DNA from: Prorocentrum cordatum
Taxonomy: Eukaryota; Sar; Dinophyceae; Prorocentrales; Prorocentraceae
Reading direction: 5' to 3'
DNA length: 43,083 bases
Assembly (NCBI GenBank): GCA_963575745.1
Contig: CAUYUJ010019921.1
Location: 125,001 to 168,083, forward strand
How positions within the stretch are numbered: the first letter of the stretch is position 1; every line of letters begins with the position of its first letter. A model generated the notes under the pieces. The model searched no databases and was not told the origin of the DNA. It saw nothing but the letters and a program-made list of their open reading frames with translations. Made by a program: the position numbers and the translations under genes. Of this stretch, positions 27,336 through 37,336 are shown piece after piece.

Positions 27336-28690
27336 ACCTCAGGATCCGATCCCAGATATGGTCGCGTCGTGAACAAAATCATGTGTTTTGTTTCGTTGTT
27401 GCTAGTTTCGGCCCCGGGGGGCCCTCGTCGGGCCTCGGGACCGAAAAACGACTCAGGACGCAAAACCAGTCCCGGGGAGAGGGTCGGGACTTCGCCGCCC
27501 TGAAAAAATCAGGACGTCGCATGCCTGGGATTCCCCCACCCTGAGATCCGGCGTAGCGAAAAACTTGCAACATCCTGAACACCACGCCCGGACCCTCAAG
27601 CATCATCTTGCCGCGTCATGTTTCGAACCGGATCGATCTGTGAGGGTCCCGGGGCCCGAAACGAATGGGAAAACGCCCAGCTCGAAAAAAATGAGACGCC
27701 CAGTAGGGAGACAAACTCTCTCTCTCTCACACTCTTTTTTTTTTTTTTTATATATAAGATATATATATATATATATAGATATATATATATATATATTATA
27801 TGTGTGTGTGTGTGTGTGTGTGTATGTACCTACACTTGCTCCCGGCCCTGCGCTGACATTTGCACAGGAAAGCGGATCCTGGTGTATACGGGGTCCTGGC
27901 GTTTGTAATTGTATATATACATACATACAAACATACATACATACATGCATGCGTGCATACATGCATGCATGCATGCACATATACATACATACGTACGTAC
28001 ATACATACACACATGCATACACACATACATACACACATGCATACATAACATATAATATTCTATAATGTAATATAATGGAATATAATATAATGTAATATCA
28101 TATAATGTAATACAAAAATATTCCAATATTACGTAATATATTATAAATTAACATAATAGCTTATAATATGTTACCATATACGATGATAAAATAAAGTTAA
28201 TATAATATGATATAATATCATATATTATAATTCAATGATATATAGATATATAGTATATTAATATACCTTATAACATCATAAAATGCAATATAATAAAATA
28301 TAATATACTATAGTATAATATAATGAACTATAATATAATATAATGTAATATTATGTATATGCAACGTTTTCCCGGGAGACGGCTAAATACATATACCCCA
28401 CACGGCCCCCACATTATCCCCGATCCTGAACAAGTCCTGGAATTGACAAATAGCCTGCCACTGGTCATGTACCCAGACATGCGACGTCCTGATTTTTTCA
28501 GGACGGCGTCCCTGGAAGTCCCGATCCTTTCCCCGAGACCGACTTCTTTGTCCCGAGTCGTTCCTTGACGGTGCCGAGGCCCGGCGAAGGCCCCCTGGAG
28601 CCGAAGGTAGCCCAAAACCTCCCCTCCCGAGTCTCTTTACGACGCGACCATGTCTGGGCATCTGTCCCAGCTTCCGACCAGGATCTCTCG
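27336..28690. repeat. Long inverted repeat enclosing an AT-rich core
   Basis: Left arm about 27336-27540 and right arm about 28478-28690 are imperfect inverses. Shared phrases, in mirrored order: CCCAGA.ATGGTCGCGTCGT, GGGCCTCGG, CGGGACTTC, and CCTGAAAAAATCAGGACGTC, itself a palindrome. The centre (27720-28360) is simple sequence: CT, poly-T, TA, TG and CATA arrays, then about 300 bp of ATAATAT units. It could form a very large foldback, or be a big TIR element whose middle has been replaced by satellites. Confidence 0.75.
27728..28360. repeat. AT-rich simple-sequence core
   Basis: Successive (CT)n, T13, (TA)n, (TG)n, (CATA)n with CATG/CGTA variants, then degenerate TATAATATAATG units. Very low GC compared with the surrounding DNA. 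Confidence 0.9.
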
Positions 28691-28887
28691 GGAGCGGCCA
28701 AGAGGGGGGTGTCCAAGAGGGGGGGGGTGCAAATCATGACCCGCAGCATGTGCGCGGCCCAGCGGGGGGGCCAGGGACGTGATGAAACAAGAAGGGGCGC
28801 CATGACATCCGGGGAAACATCATATGACCCGCGCCATGAGATCCACCCCCTCCGAGTCATCACCCCCCTCTTTTCCGCCCCCGAATC

Positions 28888-29415
28888 TCAGAGCATGGCG
28901 ATCCGAAGGCCGCCCAGCGGGCCGTAGCCGCCCGCCGGGGCCCGGGCCGGCCCTGCGGCCGGCCCTGCAGGCGCCGCAGCGGCGGGCGCGGCGGCTCCGG
29001 GCGGGCGCCGCCGCGGTCGCCGTCGGGCTCTCGGGGCGCCTGCAGCGGCCGAGGCGGGGCGGGGCGGAGGGGCAGCCGCTGGTGCGGCCGCTGGTGGGGC
29101 GGCTGCCGCTGCAGCTGCGGGGGCTGCTGCGGGCCGCGGCCGCGGCTGCGGTGGCAGCGGCTCCTTCTGGAGCTGCTGCGGCTGCTGCGGCTGCTGCTGC
29201 GGCTGCAGCTCCTGATGCTGCAGCTGCAGCAGCCGCTGCTCCAGGCTCTGCTGGAGGTCCTGCTGCTGGGAGGAAGGGATAATGCCCGCGTCCTCGTCCT
29301 CCTCCTCGTCTTCCTCTTCTTGGGCCCCCTCCTCCGCCTCCTCCTCCCCTGCCTCCCTCCCTCCTTTGTGTATGTTGTTAAGTTTGTCCTCCCTCCCTCT
29401 CCGTCCTCCATCCAA
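28888..29415 (-). CDS. Possible Gln/Ala-rich protein fragment
   Basis: Minus-strand ORF of 175 codons: acidic run, then SSQQQDLQQSLEQRLLQLQH with further Gln/Pro-rich residues, then Ala/Pro/Arg-rich to the stop. The Gln-rich part is amphipathic and could be coiled coil. The DNA is GC-rich with CTGCTG/GCGG repeats, so it may be microsatellite-derived. No domain recognised and no splice evidence. Confidence 0.25.
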   Translation of the reverse strand: MDGGRRGREDKLNNIHKGGREAGEEEAEEGAQEEEDEEEDEDAGIIPSSQQQDLQQSLEQRLLQLQHQELQPQQQPQQPQQLQKEPLPPQPRPRPAAAPAAAAAAAPPAAAPAAAPPPRPASAAAGAPRARRRPRRRPPGAAAPAAAAPAGPAAGPARAPAGGYGPLGGLRIAML

Positions 29416-29600
29416 CCTCCTCCTCCTCCTCCTCCTCCTCTCCTCCTCCTCCTCCTCCTCCTCCTCCTCCTCCTCCTCCCTCTCGTCACACTCCCTGTTC
29501 CTCCCCTCTCCTGCGTTCCTTCCCCTCTCTCCTCCCCGCCCCCCTCGATGCTCGACCCTCCCTGGCCACCCCTCCGCCGCCTCCTGCGCCTCCTGTCAGG
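29290..29600. repeat. (TCC)n-rich tract
   Basis: Pyrimidine-rich with a pure TCC core at about 29418-29480. Confidence 0.85.
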
Positions 29601-29656
29601 TCGGACGACAGGGGAGCTAATAGCAAGTGGAGGGTGATCGAACCGACTCACATGGC

Positions 29657-29721
29657 TACTCCAGATTTCGTAATAAAGGGAGGGGGGTCTTATTTCCGGG
29701 GGGGGGGTCTCTTCCAGGCTA
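29657..29721. mobile_element. TIR element family E, left-end fragment
   Basis: TACTCCAGATTTCGTAATAA, then a G run and TCTTATTTCCGG, as in 9936-10000. The right end is missing. Confidence 0.65.
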
Positions 29722-29928
29722 CGGTAGGTTTGTGTCGTGACGACTCGGCGCAAGGTAAATGACTCGAGCAAAATCATTCAATATTAAATTCATTGCGCGC
29801 CTAAATTACTCAATTTTAAATAAATTACGTCTGAATCACACCGTCTGAAAAGGCGTCCCAAGCGCTTTCGGAGAGTCTGGCGCGGCGACGCCTCGCAGGA
29901 CTCTGGGAGGCGTGTAGGTTACCGCGGC

Positions 29929-30195
29929 TGGCGCACTTCGCATGCAAGGCGGAACGCCTTGCCGCAACAGTCGCGTGCAAGGCGGAATGTCTTGCACACG
30001 GCGGCACGTGCAAGACAGGTCGACGACACCTTGTGCGCGAGCCCGCGGCCCCGGGCGACGCCTCGCGGAGACTGTGAAGCTGCGCTGGGCGCCGCGGCCG
30101 CGCATTTTGCATGCAAGACGGAACGCCTTGCGCAACGGTTGCGTGCAAGGCGAAATGTTTTGCGCACGGCGGCGCGTGCAAGAGGGGCGACGCAC
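29929..30195. repeat. Tandem duplication of about 168 bp
   Basis: Units at about 29929-30030 and 30100-30195 share GCATGCAAG.CGGAACGCC, then GCGTGCAAGGCG.AATG, then GCGCACGGCGGC.CGTGCAAGA. Within each, CGGAACGCCTTGC makes partial hairpins. The pair is framed by GCGCTTTCGGA and its inverse TCCGAAAGCGC (29858 and 30209). Confidence 0.7.
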
Positions 30196-30374
30196 CCGAA
30201 TCGTTCCGAAAGCGCCCTAATTGCCACAGAAATCTTCCGAATTGTTCCAAAAACCCCTGAAATGATTCCGAAAAATTCCTCAATTTCGACCCGAATTCCG
30301 GGAAACAGCCGCTAAAAACTATATAAAACGATGTGAACACCCGCTTGCCCACCCGCTGGAAAGCATATAACCTG

Positions 30375-30870
30375 GGCCCAGGCAAGCTTTCCCAAGCTTG
30401 ACTGCGCCGAGCTTGGGAAACCTCTGATTCCCCAAGCTTGGGAACCCAAGCTCCCCCCAGCTTGACTGAGCCAAGCTCGTACACCACAGGTTCCCCAAGC
30501 GTGGCAAACCCAAGCTTCCCCCAGCTTCACTGAGCCAAGCTTGGGAAACCCCTGACCCCCCAAGCTTGGGAAACTCAGGTCCCCCAAGCTTGGGAAACCC
30601 AAGGTTCCCCCAGTTTGACTGAGCCAAGCTTGGGAAACCCAAGGTTCCCCAAGCTTGGGAAACCCAAGCTTCCCCAAGCTTGACTGAGCCAAGCTTGGGA
30701 CGCACTAGGTTCCCCAAGCTTGGGAAACCCAAGCTTCCACCAGCTTGACTGCGCCAAGCTTGGGAAACCTCTGGTTCCCCAAGCTTGGGGAACCCAAGCT
30801 TCCGCAAGCTTGACTGGGACATCCTTGGAAACCTCTGGCCCCCAAGCTTGGGGAACCTCTGGTTCCCAAG
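30375..30870. repeat. Palindromic minisatellite around CCCAAGCTTGGG
   Basis: More than twenty degenerate units such as CCAAGCTTGGGAAACC and CCAGCTTGACTGAGCCAAGC. The core is a perfect palindrome. The apparent ORFs of Gly/Phe/Pro/Ser-Leu repeats are by-products. Confidence 0.9.
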
Positions 30871-31400
30871 CTTGAGAAACCCCATATAAGGAATCCAATG
30901 TAGAGAAGCCCCACATAGGGAATGCCCGCATGGGGAAACCCCTATGGGGATTCCCCGCGTAAGGAACCCTAATATGGGAAATCCCCAGATGGGGATCCCT
31001 CATAAGGGGGGTCCTCGTATGGGAATACCCCGTACGGTGCGTCGCATATACGGAATCTTCGTGTGGGAAAACCCCATGCAAGGAATCCCTATATGGGGTC
31101 TCCTCATGTTGGGGGATCACCATGTTAGGAATCACCATTTCAAGAACCTCCATGTGAGGAATCCCCATGTAGGGAATCTCTTATTTGAGGATTTCCTATA
31201 TTAGAACTCCGTATATTAAGGCCCCCATACATGGGGTTCCTTGTATGGGGATTCCTTGCATGGGGACTCTCTATATGAAAGGGGTTTCCAACATTGGGAT
31301 TCCGTACATGGCGATTTCCCGTATGGGTATTCCCCATATGGCGATTCCCTATGTTGGGTTTCCAAATGGGGATTGCCCATGCGGGAACTCGCCATGGCAG
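30871..31400. repeat. Palindromic minisatellite around GGGGATTCC / GGAATCCCC
   Basis: Degenerate units such as TATGGGGATTCCC and AAGGAATCCCTATATGGGG in both orientations. It follows directly on the previous array. Confidence 0.85.
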
Positions 31401-31439
31401 CCCCCGGAACTCTCGCAACTCCCGTAGTCCGGACAGCCG

Positions 31440-31675
31440 CTGCCCCTTGACTCAAACGCAAAGCGCTGGCGCGGACAGGAACCGTATTCTTTTCAAACGA
31501 CGGGGGCCAGCGCAGCGCGCCCTTACCCCTTGACTCAATCGCAAATCGCGCGCGCGGTCAGGGACCGTTTTTTCTCCGAATGACGGGGGCCAGCGCAGCG
31601 CGCCCGTGCCGCTCCACTCAAACGCAAAGCGCGTGCGCGGGCAGGATTCTTTTCCAAATGAACGGGGGCCGCAAT
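31440..31675. repeat. Three tandem units of about 85 bp
   Basis: Units start at about 31441, 31527 and 31609. Each carries TGACTCAAACGCAAAGCGC, then a GGACCGT/TTCTTTTC part, then GACGGGGGCCAGCGCAGCGCG. Confidence 0.8.
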
Positions 31676-32240
31676 GACGCGACTCGACGGCGTGGCGTTG
31701 AGCTCGACTGGCAGCCCGCTCCGCGCAGACCCGCTGCCCACGCGCCCCGCCGCCCCCGCGCCCCGAACAAACACCACGGGCCCCAGAGCTTCGTCAGATG
31801 TCGCCCTGGACCCCGCGACCGCCGCGCGTGCCTATCGGGGCAGTCGCCGCCAGCGCCGCTACCAACGCAAGGATTCTCGCCCAAGCGGCCCTCGCCCACG
31901 GGGCCCTCGCCCACGCTGCAACGAAGAATTGAGCCTGGAGCCAAAATGGCAACGAGCCAAAATGGCGACGAGGGAGGAGGAGGAGAGGAGGAGGAGGGGA
32001 AGGAGGCGCAGGAGGAGGAGGGAGAAGCGCGGGCGCGGGACAAGAGAAACCCAAACACGGAGAAACTTGCCTGCAAAACCTCCTCCTGCTCCTGCTGTCG
32101 AACAACGGCGGCCGCAACTGCAGCGGCGATGGCGCCCCGCCGGACCAGTGCTGGCACGAAGCGCGCGCCTGTCGCCATATCCTCGTCCTTCTCCGCCTCC
32201 TCGTCCTCCTCCCCCTCCGCCTCCTCCTCAGGGGTCCTGG
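31676..32240. other. ORF-containing DNA, no recognised gene
   Basis: GC-rich DNA with long overlapping ORFs on both strands (Arg/Pro-rich on plus, Ala/Val-rich on minus). The minus strand has a hydrophobic run (ILALVAALAATAPIG) downstream of the spliced-leader-like repeat. None has a recognisable domain. Confidence 0.35.
31938..31970 (-). other. Two tandem spliced-leader-like sequences
   Basis: The minus strand carries GCCATTTTGGCTC twice, 16 bases apart. The dinoflagellate spliced leader ends GTAGCCATTTTGGCTCAAG, so each copy matches 13 consecutive bases. Around them, CGTCGCC and CGTTGCC stand for CGTAGCC. Tandem relict leaders are a known mark of dinoflagellate genes re-inserted from mRNA. 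The AAG end is not conserved, so this could be chance plus a 16-bp duplication. Confidence 0.5.
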
Positions 32241-32470
32241 TGTTTCCTGGTCCCTCCTGGGCTCAGGGGTCCTGGTGCTTCCTGGTCCCTCCTGGTCCCT
32301 CCTGGTCCCTCCTGGTCCCTCCTGGTCCCTCCTAGTCCCTCCTGGTCCCTCCTGGTCCCTCCTGGTCTCTCCTGGGTCCTTCTGGTCCCTCCTGGTCCCT
32401 CCTGGTCCCTCCTGGTCCCTCCTGGGCTCAGGGGTCCTGGTCCCTCCTGGCCCCTCCTGGCCCCTGACCC
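32240..32470. repeat. (CCTGGTCCCT)n decamer minisatellite
   Basis: About twenty CCTGGTCCCT units, with CTGGGCTCAGGGGT interruptions at 32259 and 32423. Confidence 0.95.
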
Positions 32471-32610
32471 ACAACCCAGGCACTTATGTTATCGTATGTT
32501 TTGGGTTATGTTTGCGTTGGCACTTCTTCTGTTTTGTACTACTTGTTTTGTTTTTTTTCGGCTCTCTGCCCTGCCGGACAGCTGAGTACCCAGCGCGCGG
32601 CTGATGACAC
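32466..32610 (-). repeat. 3' flank module M, copy 1
   Basis: On the minus strand: GGGTACTCAGCTGTCCGGCA, GGGCAGAGAGCCG, an A-rich run, then CATAAGTGCCTGGGTTGTGG. The same order lies at 35769-35930, in both cases downstream of a minus-strand gene. It may be 3'-UTR or intergenic sequence copied with the genes. Confidence 0.6.
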
Positions 32611-32800
32611 AGAGCGGTCGGCGCACGGCTCGCGCAGCTGGCACGGTACGTATAAAGCAAATCGCGCACCATCTTTGCGCGCCAAACGCGCGCCAACATG
32701 AAAGTAATGTACTCATGGAAGTGCCATTTCTTCTTGATGTGTCTGGGATCCCATGCATTTTTCCTCACGGTAACTTCAGGTCTGGGGCGCCCGCAGCAAC

Positions 32801-33893
32801 TCACTCGTCAGGGACGGGAATGCGATCTCTCGTGCTCTTGTCCTCTCTGTTCCAGAACACGATGGCCTCCCGGTACCCGGCCTTCCTGCTCTTCACCCAA
32901 TCCTCGCCAATGCCGAGGCCCCTCACGCCGAGCCTCTTGATCTTGGCCTCCTTGTCGGTCGTCTTGTAGTGGGCGCTCGCTCCACGCCCTGACAGAGGGG
33001 TGCCATGTGATTTTGCCCGCGATCGCTGGGCACCCGTCCGAAGCGATCTGGAATGATGGCTTGGACCGCGAATCCGCCCTCAACCGGATCGTCGTGCTGT
33101 CCTCGCGCATCTTTGTCTGGATGTATTTGATCACGGCCATGATGGACGTCTCCGTCGCCTCGATCAAGTACGGCTTCTCCCGCGCCCTCACGAAAAGGTC
33201 TGTGTCGCCCAGCTGCGCGGTCACGGCGTCCACGTTTGAAGGCGTGCCGCGCCGCCGAGGCCTGTTATCCTCCGCGCCGTCCTCCTCGTCGAAGCCCACG
33301 GCCTGCGCGGAAGCCTGCAACTGAGCCCTCGGGTCCGTCTTCGAGAAGATCCCCTCCTTGAGCACGCCTCTGAGGTTGCTGATCGCGTACTGGAAACCAC
33401 GGGACCAGTGAGTCTGGCCGCGAGACTCATCGCAGGCCCGCCGCAGCCATGAACTATTCTCGGACAGCGGGAAGAAGTGGCGGTCGCCCCGTTTGACCAA
33501 TGGGTGCACTACGCAAGGTGTCTTTATCTTCGGGCCCCACGCGGCCAAGCGACTCACCACCTGCACCCCCGCCGGAACCCCACCGCTTGAGCCCCACCGC
33601 TTGAGCGTCCGGCCGCGCGGCTTCGGCGCTGCCTTCTTCAAGTGCTTCTTGGCGACTCCGCGCTGGCGGCCGCCGCGAGAGGGAGCGCCGGCGCTCGCTG
33701 CCATCGCTGAGACAAGCGCCGGCGCCGGTGCCTCTGGCGGCTGCTCCTCGCCCGGGTGGTCATCGGCTGCATCCGTCCGCGCCTGCCGTTCCAAGTCCTG
33801 CAGCGCCGCCTGCTCCGCTTCTTGGGCCCCGCCCAGCAGTGCCGGCCCCTCCGCGTCCAGCTCCTCGTCGGAAACGAGCCACGGATCACCCAT
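32801..33893 (-). CDS. Unknown conserved-looking protein, one frameshift
   Basis: ATG at 33893. About 300 residues read in one frame: acidic N-terminus (WLVSDEELDAEGPALL), basic patch (KKHLKKAAPKPRGRTLKRW), then a globular part (SENSSWLRRACDESRGQTHW, GFQYAISNLRGVLKEGIFSK, EKPYLIEATETSIMAVIKYI). After ITWHPSVRAW near 32985 the frame turns to low-complexity Arg/Gly. The next frame gives a convincing ending (HYKTTDKEAKIKRLGV, GYREAIVFWNREDKSTRDR) that stops at 32801. So either one base is inserted, the assembly is wrong, or a tiny intron exists. I do not recognise the family. Upstream at 33951-34145 is a TIR element. Confidence 0.65.
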
Positions 33894-33950
33894 TCCGCTG
33901 GAGGAGGCCGGTGCTCGCGCCTGCGGGGCGACGCGGCGTGGCGGCGGAGC

Positions 33951-34145
33951 CCGGGTCGGGCGAAAGGGTGGGATAGCAAAGGGGGGGTTTGAGAATCAGC
34001 TCACGTAGCTGATTTTCCCGGCGCCTCCCGGCGCCGGAGGCGGCTATGTATCGAGGAATGGGCCCCTCGGTGAGGCCGAAACCAGCTGCATGCAGCAAAT
34101 TGCGTAACCCCCCCTTTCCCAATCCCACCCTTTCGCCCGGCCCGA
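33951..34145. mobile_element. TIR element family H, about 38-bp ends
   Basis: Left end CGGGTCGGGCGAAAGGGTGG, then a G run and GTT. The right end is its close inverse (AACCCCCCC, then CCCACCCTTTCGCCCGGCCCG). The interior has further short palindromes (AATCAGCTCACGTAGCTGATT). It lies 58 bases upstream of the ATG at 33893. Because the minus-strand frame on its far side (34146-34263) is also open, it could be an introner-like intron rather than a promoter insertion. Confidence 0.75.
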
Positions 34146-34263
34146 GGCTGGCGCTCTGCTGCTCGCCTCCTCGGGGGCCGCCGGGCCCTTGAGCCGCGAC
34201 GGCGAGAATGATGATGGCAATGCTTATGATGATGGCGATGGTGATGACGGTTCTGGTGTTCAT
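34146..34263 (-). CDS. Possible short membrane-anchor exon
   Basis: From ATG at 34263 the minus strand encodes MNTRTVITIAII followed by a strongly hydrophobic Ile-rich run and then AQGPGGPRGGEQQSAS. It reads like a signal anchor. The DNA is GATGGC-rich, so low complexity could explain it. It may be the first exon of the gene at 32801-33893, with element H as the intron. Confidence 0.25.
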
Positions 34264-34379
34264 GGCGGCGGTCAGTGCTCTGGCAGGGTCGCAACGAGGA
34301 AGTTCGAGTCGTCGTTGCGCGGGCACAACGACGACGTGCTCGAGGGGTCGGCCCCGGGGCCGGTGGCTGGCCTGAGGGC

Positions 34380-35790
34380 GCTGACCCACAACCCAAGCCT
34401 CAGGTCTCTGACCCGCAACACAGGCATCCGAAGTGTCCATGACACACAACCCAGGCAAGGCGGCGAGCCTCAGACGACATGCGTCCGAAGTGTGTCTGAC
34501 CCACAACACAGGCATCCGAAGTGTGTATGACCCACAGCCCAGGCATCCGAAGTGTGTATGACCCACAGCCCAGGCATCCGATACGTCTCATAACCACAAC
34601 CCAGGCACTTGTGCATGCATATTTTGTATTGTTTTTTTTTTTGTTTTGGTGTTGCTTGTTATGTCATTCGGCCATTGGGGCTCCTGGGGGGTGGCGCTTG
34701 GGACCACACGAGGATCCGCCACTTACGCCACCCCCAGGATGCCCCAGTCCACGTCGCGAGATGTTGTTCCCTGACGCACAACCCAGGCATCAAGGGTGCC
34801 CCTCACACGCCACCCAGGCACGGTGGCGAGCCCGAGGTCCCTAACGCACAACCCTGGCGTCAGAGAAGTGTCATAACCACAGCCCAAGCACTTGTGTTTT
34901 CATATTTCTTGGGCGCTATTTTGTCCTCGTTGTTATGTCATCAGGTCCCTGACGCACAACCCGGGCACCCGAGATGTCTCTGACACACAACCCAAGCACA
35001 GCGGCCAGCCTGAGGTCTGTGACGCACAACCCAAGCATCCGATAATGCTCATAACCACAACCCAAGCACTTCTGTTTCCATGTCTTTTTGGATATTTGTT
35101 GTTGTCATTTGTTATGTCGTGAAGTCCCTGACGCACAACACAGGCATCCGGTGTGTCTCTAACGCACAACCCAAGCAAGGTGGCGAGCCAGAGGTCCCTA
35201 ACGCACAACCCTGGCACCCTCGAGACCTCCAAACCACAACCCAGGCACGTGTGTTTATATATATGTTTTGTTCTTTTTTGTTGTCATGTGTTATGTCATT
35301 AAGTCCCTGACGAACAACCCAGGCATCCGATATGTCTCTGACCCACAACCCAGGCACGGTGTCGACCCTTCTGGGGCTCCTTGGGGGTGGCGCTTGGCCT
35401 GAGGGCGCTGACCCACAACCCAAGTCCCAGGTCTCTGACCCACAACACAGGCATCCGAAGTGTCTGGGAGACACAACCCAGGCAAGGTGGCGATCCTCAG
35501 ACGACATGCGTCCGAAGTGTGTCTGACCCACAACCCAGGCATCCGAAGTGTGTGCGACCCACAACCCAGGCATCCGACAAGTGTCAGGACCACAACCAGG
35601 GCACTTCAGTTCTTTTGGTGCTGCCGGACAGCTCCGTACCCAATGCGCGGCGGCACATCGACGACGTGCTCGGGAGGTCGGCCCCAGAGCCGTTGGCTAG
35701 CCTGAGGGCTCTGGCACAAAACCGAAGCCTGAAGTCTCTGACCCACAACCGACGCATCCGCAGTGTCTGTGACCCACAACCCAGGCACTT
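34380..35790. repeat. Dispersed minisatellite of about 28 bp
   Basis: Dozens of units built on ACCCACAACCCAGGCATCCG with GAAGTGT.T.TG spacers. They are interspersed with longer T-rich modules ending GTTATGTCATT/GTTATGTCGTG (at about 34600, 34870, 35050 and 35230) and a 67-bp duplicated phrase (34319-34385 and 35650-35715, beginning near GACGACGTGCTCG). Higher-order structure is clear. No protein is supported. Confidence 0.85.
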
Positions 35791-35930
35791 ATGTTTTCAT
35801 ATGTTTCTCTTCTCTTTCGTTGTGTTTGTTGTTTCGTTGTGGTGTCATTATTCTGTTTTGTTGTTTCTTCTTTTTTCGGCCGCCTACCCTGCCGGACAGC
35901 TCAGTGCCCAATGTGCGGACATTCGGGCGG
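35769..35930 (-). repeat. 3' flank module M, copy 2
   Basis: On the minus strand: TTGGGCACTGAGCTGTCCGG, GGGTAGGCGGCCG, an A-rich run, then CATAAGTGCCTGGGTTGTGG, the same order as 32466-32610. It starts about 20 bases after the stop of the gene at 35950. Confidence 0.6.
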
Positions 35931-35949
35931 CGAGCTGCAAACACTAGCA

Positions 35950-37336
35950 CTACCCCGCAGTGACTGCGGCAGGGATGGCAGGCGGCCACTCGTGCACGCC
36001 CTCTGGGTACGCCTCTGGCCCAAGCCACGTGCTAAGCAAAATGATCGCGTACACGAACGCTTTCGGAGCCACCATGCCGCACGTCTCCAGCAGGGCGGGA
36101 GGCTGCCACCGTCTGCGGAACAGGTCCGCGCCGCCAGGGGCGCACTGGTTGATGAGCCGGTGCAGGGCGGCGGCGGCGTCCGCCGCTCCTCCCCGGCCGC
36201 CCTCCGTCGCCCAGGCCTGGCCGAAGAGAGTCCACTCGAACTCCCTCGTGGTGGACGGTTTCCCCCGGGGCCGTAGGCGACTCAGGAGGCTCCCCAGGGT
36301 TGGTTTTAAAGCTCGGGCCCGACAACGGGCCCCTGAGGCCAAACTCGAAGAAAAACCTTCGAGTTTAGGAGGTCCACGAAAAACTCCACGAAGAAACGGC
36401 GAAAAGTCCAGGAGGAGGAGGAGGAGGACGGGGTCGCCGAAGCCCTTCCGAGAAACCGTCCAAACCTCGTGCACAACACGCGTGTCCGGGCGCCGCGGGG
36501 ACCCACCAGCGCGCCCATGGAGGCCGCGAGGCGCGGAGCTGTCAGCGTCTTGTCGTCGACCCACAACTCCGGCACGCGGATCGTGCGCTCCACCCGCGAG
36601 GAGCCCACCAGCCTGCGAACCCTGTCCTGCAACGCCGTCGCCTCCGGGGGGGGCAGGCGGCGCCTCCGCGCCACCAAGCGCTCGGCGAGCATCACGGGGT
36701 AGTCCACCTGCAACCACCGCTCCTTCGCGCGACGGGTCGCCTCCAGAGCCAGCCGCTCATTGGCCTCCCTCCGTGCGGCGGCGGCCTTGTCCAAAGCCGC
36801 CATCCGGGCCTCGGTGGCTTGCCGTTTCGCGTCCACGACGCGAACCTCCTCGCGCCGCTCGGCCGCCTGTCTCTCCCGCTCGGCCTCCCGCGCGGCCTGC
36901 CGGTCCGCCTCGCGCAGCCGCTGCGCCTCCTTGGCGGCCTGCCGGAGCCGCTGCGCCTCTGGGGCATCGTACGTCCGCCTCTTCTTGTGGCTCCGCTGGA
37001 GCTCGGCTCTGCAGCTCTTCAAGAACCGATCGTTCCGCGTCTGCTGCGCCACGACCATCACGTGGTTCAGGGCGGACAGGTACGCGGCCTCGGTGCACAC
37101 GCCGCCGTGGTCTCCTGCCAAGTCGCCGGGGCCTTCCTCGGGCGCTCCTCCCGGCTCTGCACCGCCGCTGTCCCTCTCGGCGCCGCCAAGCTGGGCGCCG
37201 CCGTCTCCTGCCAGGCCGGCAAGTCCTCCTCTCGCTGGCCCTGCTGCAGCAGCTGGCTTCTGAGCCACACTGCGTGCTCAAGCATGAGCGACGAGTCACC
37301 GCGCGACGTCAAGGACCCAGAGCTTCCTCCGAGCAT
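35950..37336 (-). CDS. Unknown coiled-coil protein, probably spliced
   Basis: The ATG at 37336 starts a frame with SLMLEHAVWLRSQLLQQGQ. A second frame (about 37230-36480) continues with AAYLSALNHVMVVAQQTRND, a long Ala/Arg/Glu/Gln coiled coil (QRLRQAAKEAQRLREADRQA onward), and YPVMLAERLVARRRRLP. A third (about 36270-35950) gives FEWTLFGQAWATEGG, ADLFRRRWQPPALLETCG and a hydrophobic KAFVYAIILLSTWLG before the stop. The switches imply two introns or frameshifts. 36290-36420, containing a CTCGAAGG...CCTTCGAG-type hairpin and a TCC run, is a likely intron. The family is not recognised. A 488-codon plus-strand ORF over the same DNA is its shadow. Confidence 0.6.

Noticed and set aside
27565-28065. 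ORFs of Tyr/Ile/His/Thr repeats
   Set aside because: Translations of TA, TG and CATA simple repeats.
34380-35790. Possible CRISPR array
   Set aside because: Units vary in length and sequence and have no unique spacers of constant size. The context is eukaryotic.
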